A stretch of DNA of 64,000 bases from Zhongshania aliphaticivorans (GCF_902705875.1 NZ_CACSIK010000001.1:1543994-1607993); one strand, 5' to 3'; shown: positions 55,419-64,000, counted from the first letter of the stretch. Notes: a model not told the origin generated them from the letters alone. Translations and numbers: made by a program.

Positions 55419-57023
55419 GTGCGATCTTTAAGTAATCTCCTGATTTTTTTCATCTCTATTTGCTTTGCTGCGCAGTTGCACGCACAGGCAGTTGATGCGA
55501 TCAATAACAAGGTTACGCTTGCTCTTGCGACGGAGCCGCCCACGTTAAACAGTGCGGTTGCGACAGATACTATCGCCAGCTTTGTGTTAGCGCATTTAAT
55601 GGAAGGCTTGCTTGCTTATGGCCCAAATGGAGACTTAGTTGCCGGTGTGGCCGAGCGCTGGCATTTGGATGACAACGGCGCCAGTTTTTGGCTTAGGAAA
55701 TCCGCGCGCTGGAGTGATGGCAAACCAGTTACCGCTCATGACTTTGTGTTTGCATGGCGGCATGCTCTAAAGCCCAGTACAGCCTCCCAATACTCCTTTA
55801 TTTTTTATCCAATTAAAAATGCCGAAGCCGTTAATAACGGCGATATGCCGGTAACGGAATTGGGCGTAGTTGCGGTATCTGATTATGAGTTACGGGTTGA
55901 GTTTGGGCAGCCGTGTCCTTATTTTTTGAGCTTGGCGGCGTTCATGACGTTTTTACCGATGCGAGAAGATGTTGTTGACCATTGGGGGGGGCGTTACGCT
56001 GCGGATAGCGATAAATTAATGGTAAATGGCGCTTATGTATTAGATAAGTGGGTGCATGGTGCACATTTAAGGCTACGAAAAAATTCGAATTACTGGCAGG
56101 CAGATATTATTAAGATCAATGAGATCGATATGCCTTACATCACTGCTGACCCAGGGGCGCAATTTAATTTGTTTCGCGATCAACAAATCGCGATTGCCCC
56201 ACTGGATACGGGATTGCTTAACGAAGCGGTGAATCGTGGTTTTGACATTGAATACTTTCACACTGGGTCCTTGTTTTTTTTAGAGTTTAATTTTCGTGAA
56301 GGGCGCATTACTGCGAATCGTTCATTCCGCAAAGCAGTGCAGCGCTTAATTGATCCAAGTTTACTGGTTAATAAAATTATTGGTTTACCGGGAATTAAAC
56401 CCGCATATTCCTTGTTTCCAGTCACGGTAAAGGGGGTGAAGTCTTCGTTCAGGGAAGAGTACCCGGTCATGCGGGTAGATCCAGATATTGCCGCTGCACG
56501 AAAATATTTGGCTCAAGCTAAAGCTGAGCTTGGTTTAAAAGAAATTTCCCCTCTGGTGTTATTGGTGGGGGATAGCCCAAGAGCATTACAAGAAGCCGAA
56601 TATTATCAATATCTATTCCAAAAGGGTTTGGGGCTAGAATTACGTATCGATCAGCAGGTCTTTAAACAGCGAATAGAAAAAATGCGTCGAGGTGAATTCG
56701 ATATTGTGGCCGCAGCTTGGGGGCCAGACTATGACGATATTATGACTTTTGCCGACTTATTTGCTTCTTGGAACGATAACAACCGTGGTCGCTATGATAA
56801 TCCGCTCTACGACCGCTGGATTCGTTTGGCCCAAACAAGTAATGATGCTCGCACGCGTTTTAATGCTATGGCGCAGATCCAGCGTATTGTAGTGGAGGAT
56901 GTGCCGATACTGCCTACCTACGAAAATGGGGCTTTATATGTCCAAAACCCCCGTTTAAAAGGCGTGCGGCGCTCAATTTTTGGTGGTGACCCCATCTTTC
57001 GTTACGCATGGATTGAGCAGTAG
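55419..57023 (+). CDS. oppA: Oligopeptide ABC transporter substrate-binding protein
   Basis: Periplasmic SBP_bac_5 protein, 534 residues from GTG 55419. I prefer this start because it gives a signal peptide (LLIFFISICFAAQLHA) and has TAGG upstream; a longer reading frame would run back into mnmC. Family landmarks are TLALATEPPTLNSA, WSDGKPVTAHDFVFAWR and the late RYDNPLYDRWI. The overall form is that of E. coli OppA/MppA. A run of eight G at 55984-55991 lies in the coding sequence. It heads a complete oppABCDF set that imports peptides. Substrate range is unknown. Confidence 0.9.
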   Translation: MRSLSNLLIFFISICFAAQLHAQAVDAINNKVTLALATEPPTLNSAVATDTIASFVLAHLMEGLLAYGPNGDLVAGVAERWHLDDNGASFWLRKSARWSDGKPVTAHDFVFAWRHALKPSTASQYSFIFYPIKNAEAVNNGDMPVTELGVVAVSDYELRVEFGQPCPYFLSLAAFMTFLPMREDVVDHWGGRYAADSDKLMVNGAYVLDKWVHGAHLRLRKNSNYWQADIIKINEIDMPYITADPGAQFNLFRDQQIAIAPLDTGLLNEAVNRGFDIEYFHTGSLFFLEFNFREGRITANRSFRKAVQRLIDPSLLVNKIIGLPGIKPAYSLFPVTVKGVKSSFREEYPVMRVDPDIAAARKYLAQAKAELGLKEISPLVLLVGDSPRALQEAEYYQYLFQKGLGLELRIDQQVFKQRIEKMRRGEFDIVAAAWGPDYDDIMTFADLFASWNDNNRGRYDNPLYDRWIRLAQTSNDARTRFNAMAQIQRIVVEDVPILPTYENGALYVQNPRLKGVRRSIFGGDPIFRYAWIEQ

Positions 57024-57025
57024 TT

Positions 57026-57970
57026 ATGGTGAGTTTTATAGCCAGAAGGCTCTTGTCTGGTGTCATTACAATTTGGTTTATTGCTACCGCAACGTTTTTT
57101 GCTATGCATGCCGTGCCGGGTGATCCACTTACCCAAGAGAAGGCCATGTCGCCTGCCGTGCGTGCACAACTAGAAGCGCGCTATGGTTTGGATAAGCCCT
57201 TGTTTGAGCAGTACCAGCTTTTCATGAGCAATATGCTTCATGGCGATTTTGGCATTTCGTTTACGCAAGAAAATCGCAAGGTGAATGACATTATCCGAGA
57301 GCATTTTCCGATTTCTGCCATCCTCGGTATTGCGGCAGTGTTAATTGCCCTAGTCGGCGGTATTGCGGCGGGGTCGGTCGCTGCTTATTTTCGTAATCAA
57401 TGGCCTGACCGGCTTGTTATGATTGCGGTTATTGCCGCAATATCCGTTCCTGGCTTTGTGATAGCAGGTTTGGCACAGCTGGTGATTGTTGCCATGAATA
57501 GCGCTGCCGGTAAAACCTTGTTGCCTGTGGCTGGGTGGGGAAGTGTTAGTCAGATATGGGTGCCAGCATTGGTGCTGGGTCTGGGTACTATGGCGTATTT
57601 GAGCCGGATTATGCGTGCCTCCATGCTTGAGGTGCTCAGTGCTGATTATAATATTGCGGCTAAGGCAAAAGGGGTAAGTGGTTGGCAATTATTCTGGCAT
57701 CATCAGCTTCGTAATGCGGTGCTGCCGGTGGTAACTGAATTAGGGCCAACCATTGCAGCAATAACCACGGGGGGCTTTGTTGTTGAGTTGATTTTTGCCA
57801 TTCCGGGTTTGGGGCGGTATTTTGTTCAGGCAGTTCAGCAACTTGATTACACAGTTATTATGGGAACCACCGTGTTTTATGGCGCATTTTTAGTGTTGGT
57901 GGTGGTGTTGGTTGATATTAGTTACGGACTGATTGACCCACGTATTCGTTTGCATCGAGGTAGATCATGA
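57026..57970 (+). CDS. oppB: Oligopeptide ABC transporter permease OppB
   Basis: A 314-residue inner-membrane permease with six helices. The N-terminal FIARRLLSGVITIWFIATATFF and HAVPGDP are typical of OppB/DppB. The EAA cytoplasmic loop that docks to the ATPases is DYNIAAKAKGVSGWQLFWHH at about residues 211-230. It starts two bases after oppA. The C-terminal end overlaps only alternative, not preferred, starts of oppC. Confidence 0.94.
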   Translation: MVSFIARRLLSGVITIWFIATATFFAMHAVPGDPLTQEKAMSPAVRAQLEARYGLDKPLFEQYQLFMSNMLHGDFGISFTQENRKVNDIIREHFPISAILGIAAVLIALVGGIAAGSVAAYFRNQWPDRLVMIAVIAAISVPGFVIAGLAQLVIVAMNSAAGKTLLPVAGWGSVSQIWVPALVLGLGTMAYLSRIMRASMLEVLSADYNIAAKAKGVSGWQLFWHHQLRNAVLPVVTELGPTIAAITTGGFVVELIFAIPGLGRYFVQAVQQLDYTVIMGTTVFYGAFLVLVVVLVDISYGLIDPRIRLHRGRS

Positions 57971-57983
57971 GGCGCAAGGGCTA

Positions 57984-59291
57984 GTGGCTATTTCGGTATT
58001 TCGTTTTGCGCCAAAGACGTGGGGAACCGCAGATGATGTGGAGTCTGTGGTGCCAATTTCTTTGCCTAGTATGGCAAGCCCAATGGTGGTGTTATCAGCA
58101 CTAATGGTTGTCGGATTGCTGTTGTTTGTTACTGTTGGGCCGCTAATTTGGCGTCAGAGTCCATCGCAGCAATGGTTGTCGCAAATTTCTGACGGACCCA
58201 GTCGATCGTATTTTGTGCGTATTGTTTCAGGCAATGGCGAGTGGCAGCCGCTAGCAGAGATAGACTCTACTGGCCTAACTATCCGTGAGGCGAATACCGA
58301 ATATGTGCGTTTACAATGGCCTAAAATAGAGGGTGTGGAACGGTATCGTGTGTACCGTGGCGACGCCAATAAGCCTGGCCTAGGTTTGGTCATTGCGGAA
58401 ACCCGAGATAGTTATTTTCAAGATAAATTACAACTGAGTCGTGAGCTTTATCGCTACACCGTTATGGATGCTGACACGGGGTTTTTACTACTGGCAAGAG
58501 AAGTGCGCCCTGAAGCGGCGATGTCAGCGTTTGAGGCTCAATTACAAGGCTTGGCTCCCGTAACAAGTGACAAGGTAAATTGGGTGCAAATACCTGCTCA
58601 TCCACTTGGTACTGATGCCTTGGGTCGTGATATTTTGGCGCGGTTGATGGCGGGAGGGCAAACGTCTTTATTTGTCGGCGTAGTTGCGCCACTTTTATAT
58701 ATAAGTTTTGGCTGCATTTTTGGTGCAGTCGCCGGTTTAATGGGAGGGTGGGTAGATCAACTTGCCATGCGTTTTGTCGACTTTGTGGTTGCCTTACCGT
58801 TTCTGCTATTTATGATTTTGTTTCGCGTTGCATTTGGTATTGGCCCCGGCGAAAACGGTATCATGCCGCTTATATTAGCGATGTTAATGTTAAGTTGGCC
58901 GGGGAGTGCGCGGCTTATCCGTGGCCAAGTTTTGGCATTGCGAAATCAACCTTATGTGGAAGCTGCCCGTATTGCTGGAGTGGGGAGCCATAAAATAATT
59001 CTTCGCCATATGCTGCCCAATGTATTACCAATGATTTTAGTCGCTTTTAGTTTTGCTATTCCTCAGGCAATTTTTACCGAAGCGTTTCTGTCGTTTATAG
59101 GGATGGGCGTTTCTCCGCCGACCACGTCTTGGGGCGCGCTGTGCAATGATGGCATTAAAACTTTGCTATCCCATCCTCGCCAGCTGTTGTTGCCCGCTTT
59201 ACTGATCAGTTTATCGGTACTGGCATTTAATATATTGGGTGATGCCTTAAGGGATGCTACTGATCGACGTTCTGGGGTGGTGCGGGCATGA
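57984..59291 (+). CDS. oppC: Oligopeptide ABC transporter permease OppC with an extra periplasmic domain
   Basis: Second permease, about 435 residues from GTG 57984; an in-frame TTG at 57933 would overlap oppB. Helix 1 is at about 34-56. From about 206 onward it is a standard OppC: HPLGTDALGRDILARL, five helices, and the EAA loop YVEAARIAGVGSHKIILRH. Between helix 1 and that point is an insert of roughly 150 residues, on the periplasmic side by topology. It includes VRLQWPKIEGVERYRVYRG and LSRELYRYTVMDADTG, a pattern of strands like a fibronectin type III domain. E. coli OppC and DppC have about 300 residues and no such domain. The insert may help the binding protein dock or act directly on substrate. 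Confidence 0.88.
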   Translation: MAISVFRFAPKTWGTADDVESVVPISLPSMASPMVVLSALMVVGLLLFVTVGPLIWRQSPSQQWLSQISDGPSRSYFVRIVSGNGEWQPLAEIDSTGLTIREANTEYVRLQWPKIEGVERYRVYRGDANKPGLGLVIAETRDSYFQDKLQLSRELYRYTVMDADTGFLLLAREVRPEAAMSAFEAQLQGLAPVTSDKVNWVQIPAHPLGTDALGRDILARLMAGGQTSLFVGVVAPLLYISFGCIFGAVAGLMGGWVDQLAMRFVDFVVALPFLLFMILFRVAFGIGPGENGIMPLILAMLMLSWPGSARLIRGQVLALRNQPYVEAARIAGVGSHKIILRHMLPNVLPMILVAFSFAIPQAIFTEAFLSFIGMGVSPPTTSWGALCNDGIKTLLSHPRQLLLPALLISLSVLAFNILGDALRDATDRRSGVVRA

Positions 59292-60295
59292 GTCTGTTAA
59301 ATCTTGAGTCCTTGCAAGTTAGCATTGGCCCTGTACAAGCAGTGAGGGATGTATCATTAAGCTTGCAAGAGGGGGAGTGTCGCGCCTTAGTCGGTGAATC
59401 TGGCTGCGGTAAATCTGTCACTGCTATGAGCTTGCTCGGCCTTTTACCTAATGCGGCGCAAATCACTGCTAGCCAGTGGCAGTTTTCAGGCCGAGATATG
59501 ACTCAGCTTAATGAGCGTGAATGGCGACAATTGCGGGGCAATCGCATTGCAATGATTTTTCAAAACCCGATGACAGCGTTAGATCCTACTCAAACTATAG
59601 GATCCCAAATTGCCGAGCCATTACTTGTCCACAAGGGATTGTCGCGGCGGGAGGCCAAGATGAGAGCTATTGCATTATTAGAACGCTTAGCCATCGCTAA
59701 TCCCGCGCAACGTGCAGCGCAATATCCCTTTGAGTTTTCAGGTGGCATGTTGCAGCGTGCGATGATTGCCATGGCGGTGGTGTGTGAACCTGAGTTATTG
59801 ATTGCTGATGAGCCGACAACTGCATTAGATGTGACAGTGCAGTCTGAAGTCCTAAGTTTATTGCAGGAAATGCGGGAATCGAGCGGCACAGCAATGCTTT
59901 TTATTACCCATGACCTTGGGGTGGTTGCTGAAATTGCAGATTCAGTATCTGTTATGTATGCAGGGCAAACCGTAGAGTCCGGCAACTTACAACAGGTGTT
60001 CAGCACACAGGCACACCCTTATACGCAAGCATTAAAACGTGCCGTACCGAGCTTGGATAACCCTCAGCCACTTGAAGCCATCGCCGGGTCGCCACCAGAT
60101 TTGCGACAGCCGCCGACGGGTTGTGGCTTTGCTGCGCGATGTGCTCAGCGTATGGCAATTTGCGAAGAAGCCCCCCCATTAATACAGTGTGCAGAAAGCC
60201 ATTTAGCTCGTTGCTGGCTTTGGCATAAAGACCATCCAAGCCGCTGGCGTGAGTCTGATTCAGAGCAAATGCCAATGACGGAAGGTAGCAAGTGA
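59288..60295 (+). CDS. oppD: Oligopeptide ABC transporter ATP-binding protein OppD
   Basis: A 335-residue ABC ATPase. Walker A is GESGCGKS (about residues 37-44), the signature is FSGGMLQRAM, Walker B is LLIADEPTTALD and the H-loop is ITHDLG. The C-terminal oligopeptide/dipeptide extension has the cysteine-rich segment (GCGFAARCAQRMAIC) that binds an iron-sulfur cluster in some members. Its ATG overlaps the oppC TGA by four bases. Confidence 0.94.
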   Translation: MSLLNLESLQVSIGPVQAVRDVSLSLQEGECRALVGESGCGKSVTAMSLLGLLPNAAQITASQWQFSGRDMTQLNEREWRQLRGNRIAMIFQNPMTALDPTQTIGSQIAEPLLVHKGLSRREAKMRAIALLERLAIANPAQRAAQYPFEFSGGMLQRAMIAMAVVCEPELLIADEPTTALDVTVQSEVLSLLQEMRESSGTAMLFITHDLGVVAEIADSVSVMYAGQTVESGNLQQVFSTQAHPYTQALKRAVPSLDNPQPLEAIAGSPPDLRQPPTGCGFAARCAQRMAICEEAPPLIQCAESHLARCWLWHKDHPSRWRESDSEQMPMTEGSK

Positions 60296-61287
60296 TGGTG
60301 GCGCCTTTGGTAGATATTCGTCAATTAAGATGCCATTTCGGCAATGATAAGGGGTTGCTAGCAGCGGTTGATGGCATAAATCTGCACATTAATGCTGGGG
60401 AGGTGCTCGGTCTAGTTGGTGAGAGCGGTTCCGGTAAATCGACTTTAGGAAGGGTAATTGCCGGCTTGCAGTCACGTAGTGCCGGTAGCGTTGTTATTGG
60501 CGGCAAGGAAATGCCTTACAAATATAGTCGTCGGCAGTTTCAAGCTATGTCTGGGCAAGTGCAAATGGTGTTTCAAGATAGTTATGCTAGCTTGAACCCT
60601 CGTATGACAATTTTGGCAAGCCTACAAGAACCTCTGTTGACCTTGGGTGTTGGTGAGCTTGATACGCGCAATAAAGCCAGATACTGGTTGGAGCGGGTAG
60701 GCTTACCGCAATCTGCAGGGGAGCGATACCCCCATGAACTGTCGGGGGGACAGCGGCAGCGGGTTGGTATTGCCCGTGCGTTTATCACTGATCCAAAGTT
60801 TGTAATATGCGATGAACCGGTATCGGCCTTAGATGTGTCTGTGCAGGCACAAATCATTAATTTGCTGCAAGAGTTACAGCGGGAACATAACACCGCGATG
60901 TTATTTATCGCTCACGATTTAGCGGTAGTGCGTTTTTTGGCAAGTCGCACTGCAGTGATGTATCTTGGTGAAATCGTCGAAATTGGGCCAACCAAGGCAG
61001 TGTTTGCATCGCCTCGGCACCCTTATACGGTGAGTTTGTTAGCCGCTCATTTGGATGGTAATCCTCGCGAGCGAGTATTGAGCACTACGCCATCGGTAAA
61101 AGCCGTGGCAAATAAGGCGCCGTTGGCGACCGATGGTGGCTGTAGATTTGCACCGCGTTGCAATATGGCTGAGGCGGCTTGCACTACTAAGCCGCCTTGG
61201 TTGCATTCAAGTCGTGTTAGCACAGAAGTTGCCTGTCTCCGTTTGGTCGATATTGAGATACTTCGGTCTCGGGCACAGGCTTTGTAA
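60295..61287 (+). CDS. oppF: Oligopeptide ABC transporter ATP-binding protein OppF
   Basis: A 330-residue partner ATPase of OppD. Walker A is GESGSGKST, the signature LSGGQRQRVGIARA, Walker B VICDEPVSALD, with the oligopeptide C-terminal segment GGCRFAPRCNMAEAAC. The ATG at 60295 shares one base with the oppD stop; a GTG one codon earlier is also possible. GGAAGG lies about 10 bases upstream. It closes the oppABCDF operon; the 63 bases to the next gene hold no clear terminator. Confidence 0.94.
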   Translation: MVAPLVDIRQLRCHFGNDKGLLAAVDGINLHINAGEVLGLVGESGSGKSTLGRVIAGLQSRSAGSVVIGGKEMPYKYSRRQFQAMSGQVQMVFQDSYASLNPRMTILASLQEPLLTLGVGELDTRNKARYWLERVGLPQSAGERYPHELSGGQRQRVGIARAFITDPKFVICDEPVSALDVSVQAQIINLLQELQREHNTAMLFIAHDLAVVRFLASRTAVMYLGEIVEIGPTKAVFASPRHPYTVSLLAAHLDGNPRERVLSTTPSVKAVANKAPLATDGGCRFAPRCNMAEAACTTKPPWLHSSRVSTEVACLRLVDIEILRSRAQAL

Positions 61288-61350
61288 TACTAAAATAATA
61301 TGCTTCGTTTTATACGAGCAGACATACATCAGCATTAGGTAATCAGATTT

Positions 61351-61830
61351 ATGAATGTAAATATGGATGCGTCGAGTGTACTTGCAGTTGCTGTGAGTTT
61401 ATTCAAAACCTGTTTGATTGATGCAGGGCGTACAGAGGCTAAACGTCATTTTAAGGAGCTTGAGGCGGGGCGAGAACTGTTTTTAACCGAAATAGCCATG
61501 CCTGATAAGTCGACCCTGCGTGTCCGCCTGCAGTTAATGGCGCAGGAGTATAACGGTCAGTTAAATTACAGTGCCTTTAAGTCGCAATTACAAATGCTGA
61601 GTGCTGAGCTTGTTAAAGTGGTGCAAGCAAAGTCGGAGCCGATTGTGATGAGTGGTGATAATGGTCGTCAATTAATGTTCAATATTCCAGCTATTAGCCA
61701 TATAGACGGTGAGTTTAACGCTTTTGTTCTTGGCGCCGACCTACGTCGTAGAGGTGAATTAGTACTACAGCTTATGTTTATTGATCCTAATCAGTATCGT
61801 TCGCCAGAACCGGCGGCAGCAGGAGGGTAA
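61351..61830 (+). CDS. Conserved-looking protein of unknown function
   Basis: 159 residues that I do not recognise. No signal peptide or membrane helix. The first 50 residues are mostly helical (FKTCLIDAGRTEAKRHFKELEAGRELFL), the middle reads STLRVRLQLMAQEYNGQLNYSAFKSQL, and the second half suggests beta strands (EPIVMSGDNGRQLMFNIPAI ... ELVLQLMFIDPNQY). Codon use looks like its neighbours and the ATG at 61351 is followed by a full open frame. It stands between the opp operon and fadD on the same strand with 63 and about 150 bases on either side, so it may be its own unit. Confidence 0.65.
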   Translation: MNVNMDASSVLAVAVSLFKTCLIDAGRTEAKRHFKELEAGRELFLTEIAMPDKSTLRVRLQLMAQEYNGQLNYSAFKSQLQMLSAELVKVVQAKSEPIVMSGDNGRQLMFNIPAISHIDGEFNAFVLGADLRRRGELVLQLMFIDPNQYRSPEPAAAGG

Positions 61831-61875
61831 ATGCTGAAAAAAACGCCCCTGTGCTGCTTGTAATTTAAGCTAGTG

Positions 61876-61904
61876 TTGACAGTGAGTACAAATACCGATA
61901 GCTT
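61876..61904 (+). promoter_or_regulatory. Possible promoter for fadD
   Basis: A perfect -35 TTGACA (61876-61881), a 17-base spacer, then TAGCTT (61899-61904), which is only 3 of 6. It lies about 77 bases before the preferred fadD start. No FadR-like operator recognised. Confidence 0.33.
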
Positions 61905-61980
61905 GCCAACTTTCTTATGTGTAGCCAGTCTGTCTGGGGTTTGGCTAGCGTATCAATAACAAGTGTATGAGGGGTTAACT

Positions 61981-63687
61981 TTGTCATCAGCAATCGAAGA
62001 AATCGCAGCAGCAATTGGCGCTGCACGGAAAACGGCTAACGTACCGAGTAGCGTTGATTTGAGTCAGTACGCTAACTTGGTAGAAATGTTCGCCTACTGT
62101 GCTAAAAAGTTTGCCGATCGCCCGGTGATCTCTTGCATGAGCAAAACCCTAAGCTATGGTGAGCTCGATGTCCTATCTGCTCAATTTGCCAGCTACCTCC
62201 AAAACCACACTAACTTAAAAACCGGAGATCGCATTGCTTTACAAATGCCGAATATTCTCCAATACCCAGTGGCTTTATTTGGTGCCATTCGTGCTGGGAT
62301 GATCGTGGTTAATACCAACCCCCTGTACAGTGAGCGTGAACTAAAGCATCAGTTGAATGATTCTGGGGCTAAAGCGCTGGTTGTATTGGCAAATGTAGCG
62401 GAAGCTGCCGCAGCGGTTGTTGCTGACACCCCAGTTGAAACTGTAATTGTGACTGAGATTGCTGATTTGCATACTGGTTTCAAGCGTCCTTTGATTAACA
62501 CAGTGGTTAAGCGTGTTAAAAAGATGGTGCCGGATGTGAGCTTTAAAAATGCGATCCCTTATCGCAAAGCCTTATCCTTGGGTAAAAGTGGTAAGTACAC
62601 CAAGGCTACTCCTGCGGCTAATGATGTTGCATTATTGCAGTATACCGGTGGAACAACGGGTGTTTCTAAAGGTGCAATGATTAGTCACCAGAACCTGATG
62701 GCTAATGTTTTACAAAGTAAGCAGCTTTTTGAAAGCTATGGCCTAAAAGAAGGCGTAGAGATCTTTTTGTCGCCGCTACCGCTTTATCATATTTACTCTT
62801 TCATGTTGTCATTTTGCGTGATGATGCAGGGCAATCACGCGGTGCTTATTCCTAATCCGCGAGACTTAGATAGCGTAATCAAAGAAATGAAGCGCTGGCG
62901 CTGGAGCGGAATGAGCGGGATCAATACCCTGTTTGTTCAACTTTGTAATCATCCTGAGTTTAAAACCTTGGACTTCTCCTCTGTTAAGGCAACCTTGTCG
63001 GGCGGTATGGCTTTAACGGCTGGCGCGGCAAAAGAATGGACCGAAATGACCGGCGCGGAAGTTTACGAAGGTTACGGTTTGACAGAAACTTCGCCGGTGG
63101 TATCGATTAACCCAGGTGGTGCAAATCAGGTTGGGACAATTGGTGTTGCCTTGCCTGGCACAGAAATTCGCATTGTGACTGAGGCCGGAGAGGATGTGGG
63201 TATCGGCGAGAGGGGTGAGCTTTGTGTTCGTGGTCCTCAGGTTATGATGGGCTATTGGCAGCGCCAAGATGAGACTGATAAAACGATTAAGGACGGCTGG
63301 CTACACACGGGTGATGTCGCTATTGTCCAAGAAGATGGGTATATGCGAATTGTCGACCGTATGAAAGATATGATCATTGTATCGGGTTTCAATGTCTACC
63401 CTAATGAGATCGAAGACGTGTTGAGCGGCCATCCCAATATTGCAGAATGTGCGGCTATTGGTGTGCCTGATGAAAAATCAGGTGAAGCAGTAAAAATCTT
63501 TGTTGCACCTAAAAAAGGTGATATTGATAAAGCTGAATTAAAAGCATTTTTGCGTGAACGCTTAACCGGCTATAAAATGCCTCGTTATATAGAAGTGCGT
63601 GATGAATTACCCAAAACCAATGTGGGTAAAGTTTTGCGTCGTTCACTTCGCGACGAAGAGCTTGCCAAGCTCGCCAAAGCTGAGTAA
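61981..63687 (+). CDS. fadD: Long-chain fatty acid-CoA ligase
   Basis: Activates fatty acids to acyl-CoA with ATP at the inner face of the membrane. The AMP-binding signature YTGGTTGVSKGA is at about residues 221-232, EGYGLTETSPV at about 362-372, GWLHTGDV near 439, and the C-terminal catalytic lysine in PKTNVGKVLRR near 549. I prefer the TTG start at 61981 because GAGGGG is 6 bases upstream; a GTG at 61963 would add six residues. About 568 residues, similar to E. coli FadD (561). A strong terminator follows. Confidence 0.93.
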   Translation: MSSAIEEIAAAIGAARKTANVPSSVDLSQYANLVEMFAYCAKKFADRPVISCMSKTLSYGELDVLSAQFASYLQNHTNLKTGDRIALQMPNILQYPVALFGAIRAGMIVVNTNPLYSERELKHQLNDSGAKALVVLANVAEAAAAVVADTPVETVIVTEIADLHTGFKRPLINTVVKRVKKMVPDVSFKNAIPYRKALSLGKSGKYTKATPAANDVALLQYTGGTTGVSKGAMISHQNLMANVLQSKQLFESYGLKEGVEIFLSPLPLYHIYSFMLSFCVMMQGNHAVLIPNPRDLDSVIKEMKRWRWSGMSGINTLFVQLCNHPEFKTLDFSSVKATLSGGMALTAGAAKEWTEMTGAEVYEGYGLTETSPVVSINPGGANQVGTIGVALPGTEIRIVTEAGEDVGIGERGELCVRGPQVMMGYWQRQDETDKTIKDGWLHTGDVAIVQEDGYMRIVDRMKDMIIVSGFNVYPNEIEDVLSGHPNIAECAAIGVPDEKSGEAVKIFVAPKKGDIDKAELKAFLRERLTGYKMPRYIEVRDELPKTNVGKVLRRSLRDEELAKLAKAE

Positions 63688-63703
63688 ATCCTCAGCAATA
63701 AGC

Positions 63704-63731
63704 AAAAAAGGCGCCTTTTGGCGCCTTTTTT
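63704..63731. terminator. Rho-independent terminator after fadD
   Basis: AAAAAAGGCGCC (63704-63715), loop TTTT, GGCGCCTTTTTT (63720-63731): a perfect 12-bp stem ending in a six-T tract, 16 bases beyond the fadD stop. The A-run on the left makes it potentially bidirectional. Confidence 0.93.
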
Positions 63732-63746
63732 ATTGATACGGTATTT

Positions 63747-64000
63747 ATGTCTGAAATTACAGCGGCCTCGTTAATGGCCAGTGTTGATGAATGTATGTTG
63801 GGCGACCGTCATACCTTTGCTCGCCAGTGCCACCAGCTCCAGAAGCAAGTCTCAGCAAACGTAGATGTGGGGGTGAAACTTCTTGCCCTAGCACAGCGAA
63901 TGAACGCCTCGGCACTGCGCCTCAAGGCACGGCAGGAGAATGTTCCTGAAATCCATTACCCTGACGAGCTACCTGTCTCCCAGCGTGTGGATGATATCCG
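63747..64000 (+). CDS. hrpA: ATP-dependent RNA helicase HrpA, N-terminal fragment
   Basis: The frame opens with ATG at 63747 and runs off the right edge after 84 codons. The visible part has the HrpA N-terminal features known from E. coli: CMLGDRHTFARQCHQLQKQ (compare LMLRDRLRFSRRLH) and PEIHYPDELPVSQRVDDI just ahead of where the first helicase motif would lie. HrpA is a DEAH-box helicase that resolves collided ribosomes in E. coli. No ATPase motif is inside the window, so the call rests on this N-terminal match. Confidence 0.85.
   Translation, partial: MSEITAASLMASVDECMLGDRHTFARQCHQLQKQVSANVDVGVKLLALAQRMNASALRLKARQENVPEIHYPDELPVSQRVDDI

Noticed and set aside
1..64000. CRISPR arrays, tRNA or rRNA genes, insertion sequences and prophage genes
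   Set aside because: I looked for direct repeat-spacer patterns, tRNA T-loop motifs, transposase motifs and phage structural genes and found none. The gaps between genes are all shorter than 300 bases.

Overview
The window is a contiguous stretch of gammaproteobacterial chromosome. Its left part keeps the gene order known from Pseudomonas and, in part, E. coli: leuC-leuD-leuB-asd-usg-fimV-truA-trpF-trpB-trpA-accD-folC-dedD-cvpA-purF-metZ. The 4Fe-4S LeuC, an E. coli-type Asd, FimV, MetZ, TgpA and a two-domain MnmC fit a Pseudomonadales/Cellvibrionales-type bacterium, perhaps marine. That placement is inference from gene content and order, because no rRNA or marker search could be run. Base composition looks below 50 percent GC by eye and was not computed. 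I saw no tRNA, rRNA, insertion sequence, prophage or CRISPR array, and no gene-free stretch reaches 300 bases.

Layout. 1-4360: leucine synthesis (leuC 3' end, leuD, leuB), aspartate-semialdehyde dehydrogenase and its inactive-looking paralogue usg. 4496-9090: the polar hub protein FimV and the tRNA pseudouridine synthase TruA. 9166-18341: tryptophan (trpFBA), fatty acid (accD), folate (folC), a SPOR protein, cvpA-purF and methionine synthesis (metZ). 18345-22803: a MoxR / DUF58 / transglutaminase (TgpA) / small MscS-like channel operon. 22814-27702: a TetR repressor divergent from an RND efflux pair, with a clear palindromic operator between them. 27926-36772: yibL, mltF (minus strand), purL and secDF. 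36789-48022: on the minus strand, a Flp/Tad (type IVc) pilus operon running flp-tadV-tadE-rcpC-rcpA-tadA-tadB-tadC-tadD-small protein-tadG, followed by a PilU-type retraction ATPase gene. 48181-55334: recX, a Spy-like periplasmic protein, an M16C metalloprotease, a glutamine cyclotransferase and mnmC. 55419-61287: a five-gene oligopeptide ABC importer. 61351-64000: an unrecognised 159-residue protein, fadD and the first part of hrpA.

How the genes work together. Most of the window is housekeeping biosynthesis. The accessory interest lies in four places. The Tad pilus locus has no tadZ and sits beside a type IVa-style pilU, with a large Leu/Gly-rich TadG-like protein. The peptide importer has an OppC with a large extra periplasmic domain that looks like a fibronectin type III fold. 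The RND pump control region has a 31-bp imperfect palindrome overlapping promoter elements for both divergent genes. The fourth is a 30-bp near-perfect palindrome inside the tadA coding sequence. I did not find a wholly new multi-gene system; the OppC insertion and the atypical Tad locus are the best leads.
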